From Spirochaetaceae bacterium (lineage in GTDB: Bacteria > Spirochaetota > Spirochaetia > Treponematales > Breznakiellaceae), in the NCBI GenBank assembly GCA_031267955.1, contig JAIRYB010000132.1, positions 1 to 5,305 on the forward strand: a stretch of DNA of 5,305 nucleotides, given 5' to 3'. The position numbers and the translations under genes were made by a program. Under the pieces are notes generated by a model. That model was not told where the DNA came from and searched no databases. It worked only from the letters and a program-made list of their open reading frames with translations. Of this stretch, positions 5,186 through 5,305 are shown piece by piece (positions within the stretch are counted from its first letter, which is position 1; every line of letters starts with the position of its first letter).

Positions 5186-5259
5186 TGAGGCTGACACGAT
5201 TCGAACGTGCGACCTGCAGATCCGCAATCTGCTGCTCTATCCAGCTGAGCTACAACCTC
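5186..5259 (-). tRNA. tRNA-Arg(GCG)
   Basis: On the minus strand the acceptor GAGGTTG (5253-5259) pairs with CAGCCTC (5187-5193), including one U-G pair. It is followed by TA and the D-arm GCTCAGCTGGATAGAGC. The anticodon stem GCAGA/TCTGC has loop TTGCGGA, giving anticodon GCG (5223-5225). The variable loop is short (AGGTC), and the T-arm is GCACG-TTCGAAT-CGTGT. The discriminator is A (5186), as usual for arginine, and CCA is not encoded. It reads CGC and CGU with an unmodified G34 in place of the A34/inosine tRNA most bacteria use. Confidence 0.9.
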
Positions 5260-5271
5260 ATTGATCATTTG

Positions 5272-5305
5272 CGGAGCAGGGGGGATTCGCCTTCTAGTCG
5301 CGGGC
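5272..5305. repeat. tRNA-linked structured repeat, copy C (first 34 bp, runs off the right edge)
   Basis: The 34 bases visible match the start of copy B with one mismatch (5296), including the full 18-bp tRNA-Ser 3'-end segment. It begins 12 bases beyond the 5' end of tRNA-Arg. This shows the family is not confined to the tandem pair and that it flanks a non-serine tRNA too. Confidence 0.85.

Noticed and set aside
4446..5264. Long plus-strand open frame (272 codons) across the right part
   Set aside because: It reads antisense through three tRNA genes and two repeats. Peptides such as EGFEPSVPF and DTIRTCDLQIRN are well-known antisense-tRNA artefacts.
4562..5305. CRISPR array or integron attC array
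   Set aside because: Units are ~198 bp with no short-repeat/unique-spacer pattern, no cassettes between them and no attC core sites (GTTRRRY) at the boundaries.

Overview
The window looks like ordinary chromosomal DNA from a spirochaete, most likely a GC-rich relative of the gut treponemes. This assignment is an inference: it rests on the resemblance of the two-component pair to spirochaetal loci usually labelled AtoS/AtoC and on overall style. No marker gene in the window fixes the genus.

Left part (1-466). A minus-strand gene for a small exported protein of unknown function starts at 320 and runs off the left edge. It is divergent from a plus-strand two-component operon. The ~146-bp gap holds two good sigma-54 (RpoN) promoters facing away from each other. 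Both have GG-N10-GC spacing, and their -24 boxes are the two arms of one perfect 8-bp inverted repeat (389-414).

Middle (467-3518). A membrane sensor histidine kinase (479 aa) is followed, after a GC-rich 166-bp gap, by an NtrC-family response regulator (481 aa). The regulator has receiver, AAA+ and Fis-type helix-turn-helix domains and an intact GAFTGA loop. It belongs to the class that activates sigma-54 promoters, so the simplest reading is that the kinase/regulator pair drives its own operon and the divergent exported protein. This matches the layout of E. coli zraP-zraSR. A GufA-type ZIP metal transporter (3586-4386) lies 67 bp downstream on the same strand, which makes a metal or envelope signal possible but unproven.

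Right part (4387-5305). This is a minus-strand tRNA cluster: tRNA-Arg(GCG), tRNA-Ser(CGA) and tRNA-Ser(GGA), none with an encoded CCA. Two tandem ~198-bp repeats (about 91% identical) lie between the two serine tRNAs, and the first 34 bp of a third copy lies at the right edge. Copies B and C begin with 18 bp identical to the 3' end of the tRNA-Ser(CGA) gene. The repeats are rich in hairpins and carry a second T-loop-like segment in inverted orientation. A perfect 24-bp palindrome lies just upstream of tRNA-Ser(CGA). Long open frames across this region are antisense-tRNA artefacts and are not annotated.

The two points most worth following up are the mutually exclusive-looking sigma-54 promoter pair with its ZraPSR-like layout, and the tRNA-Ser-derived structured repeat family.
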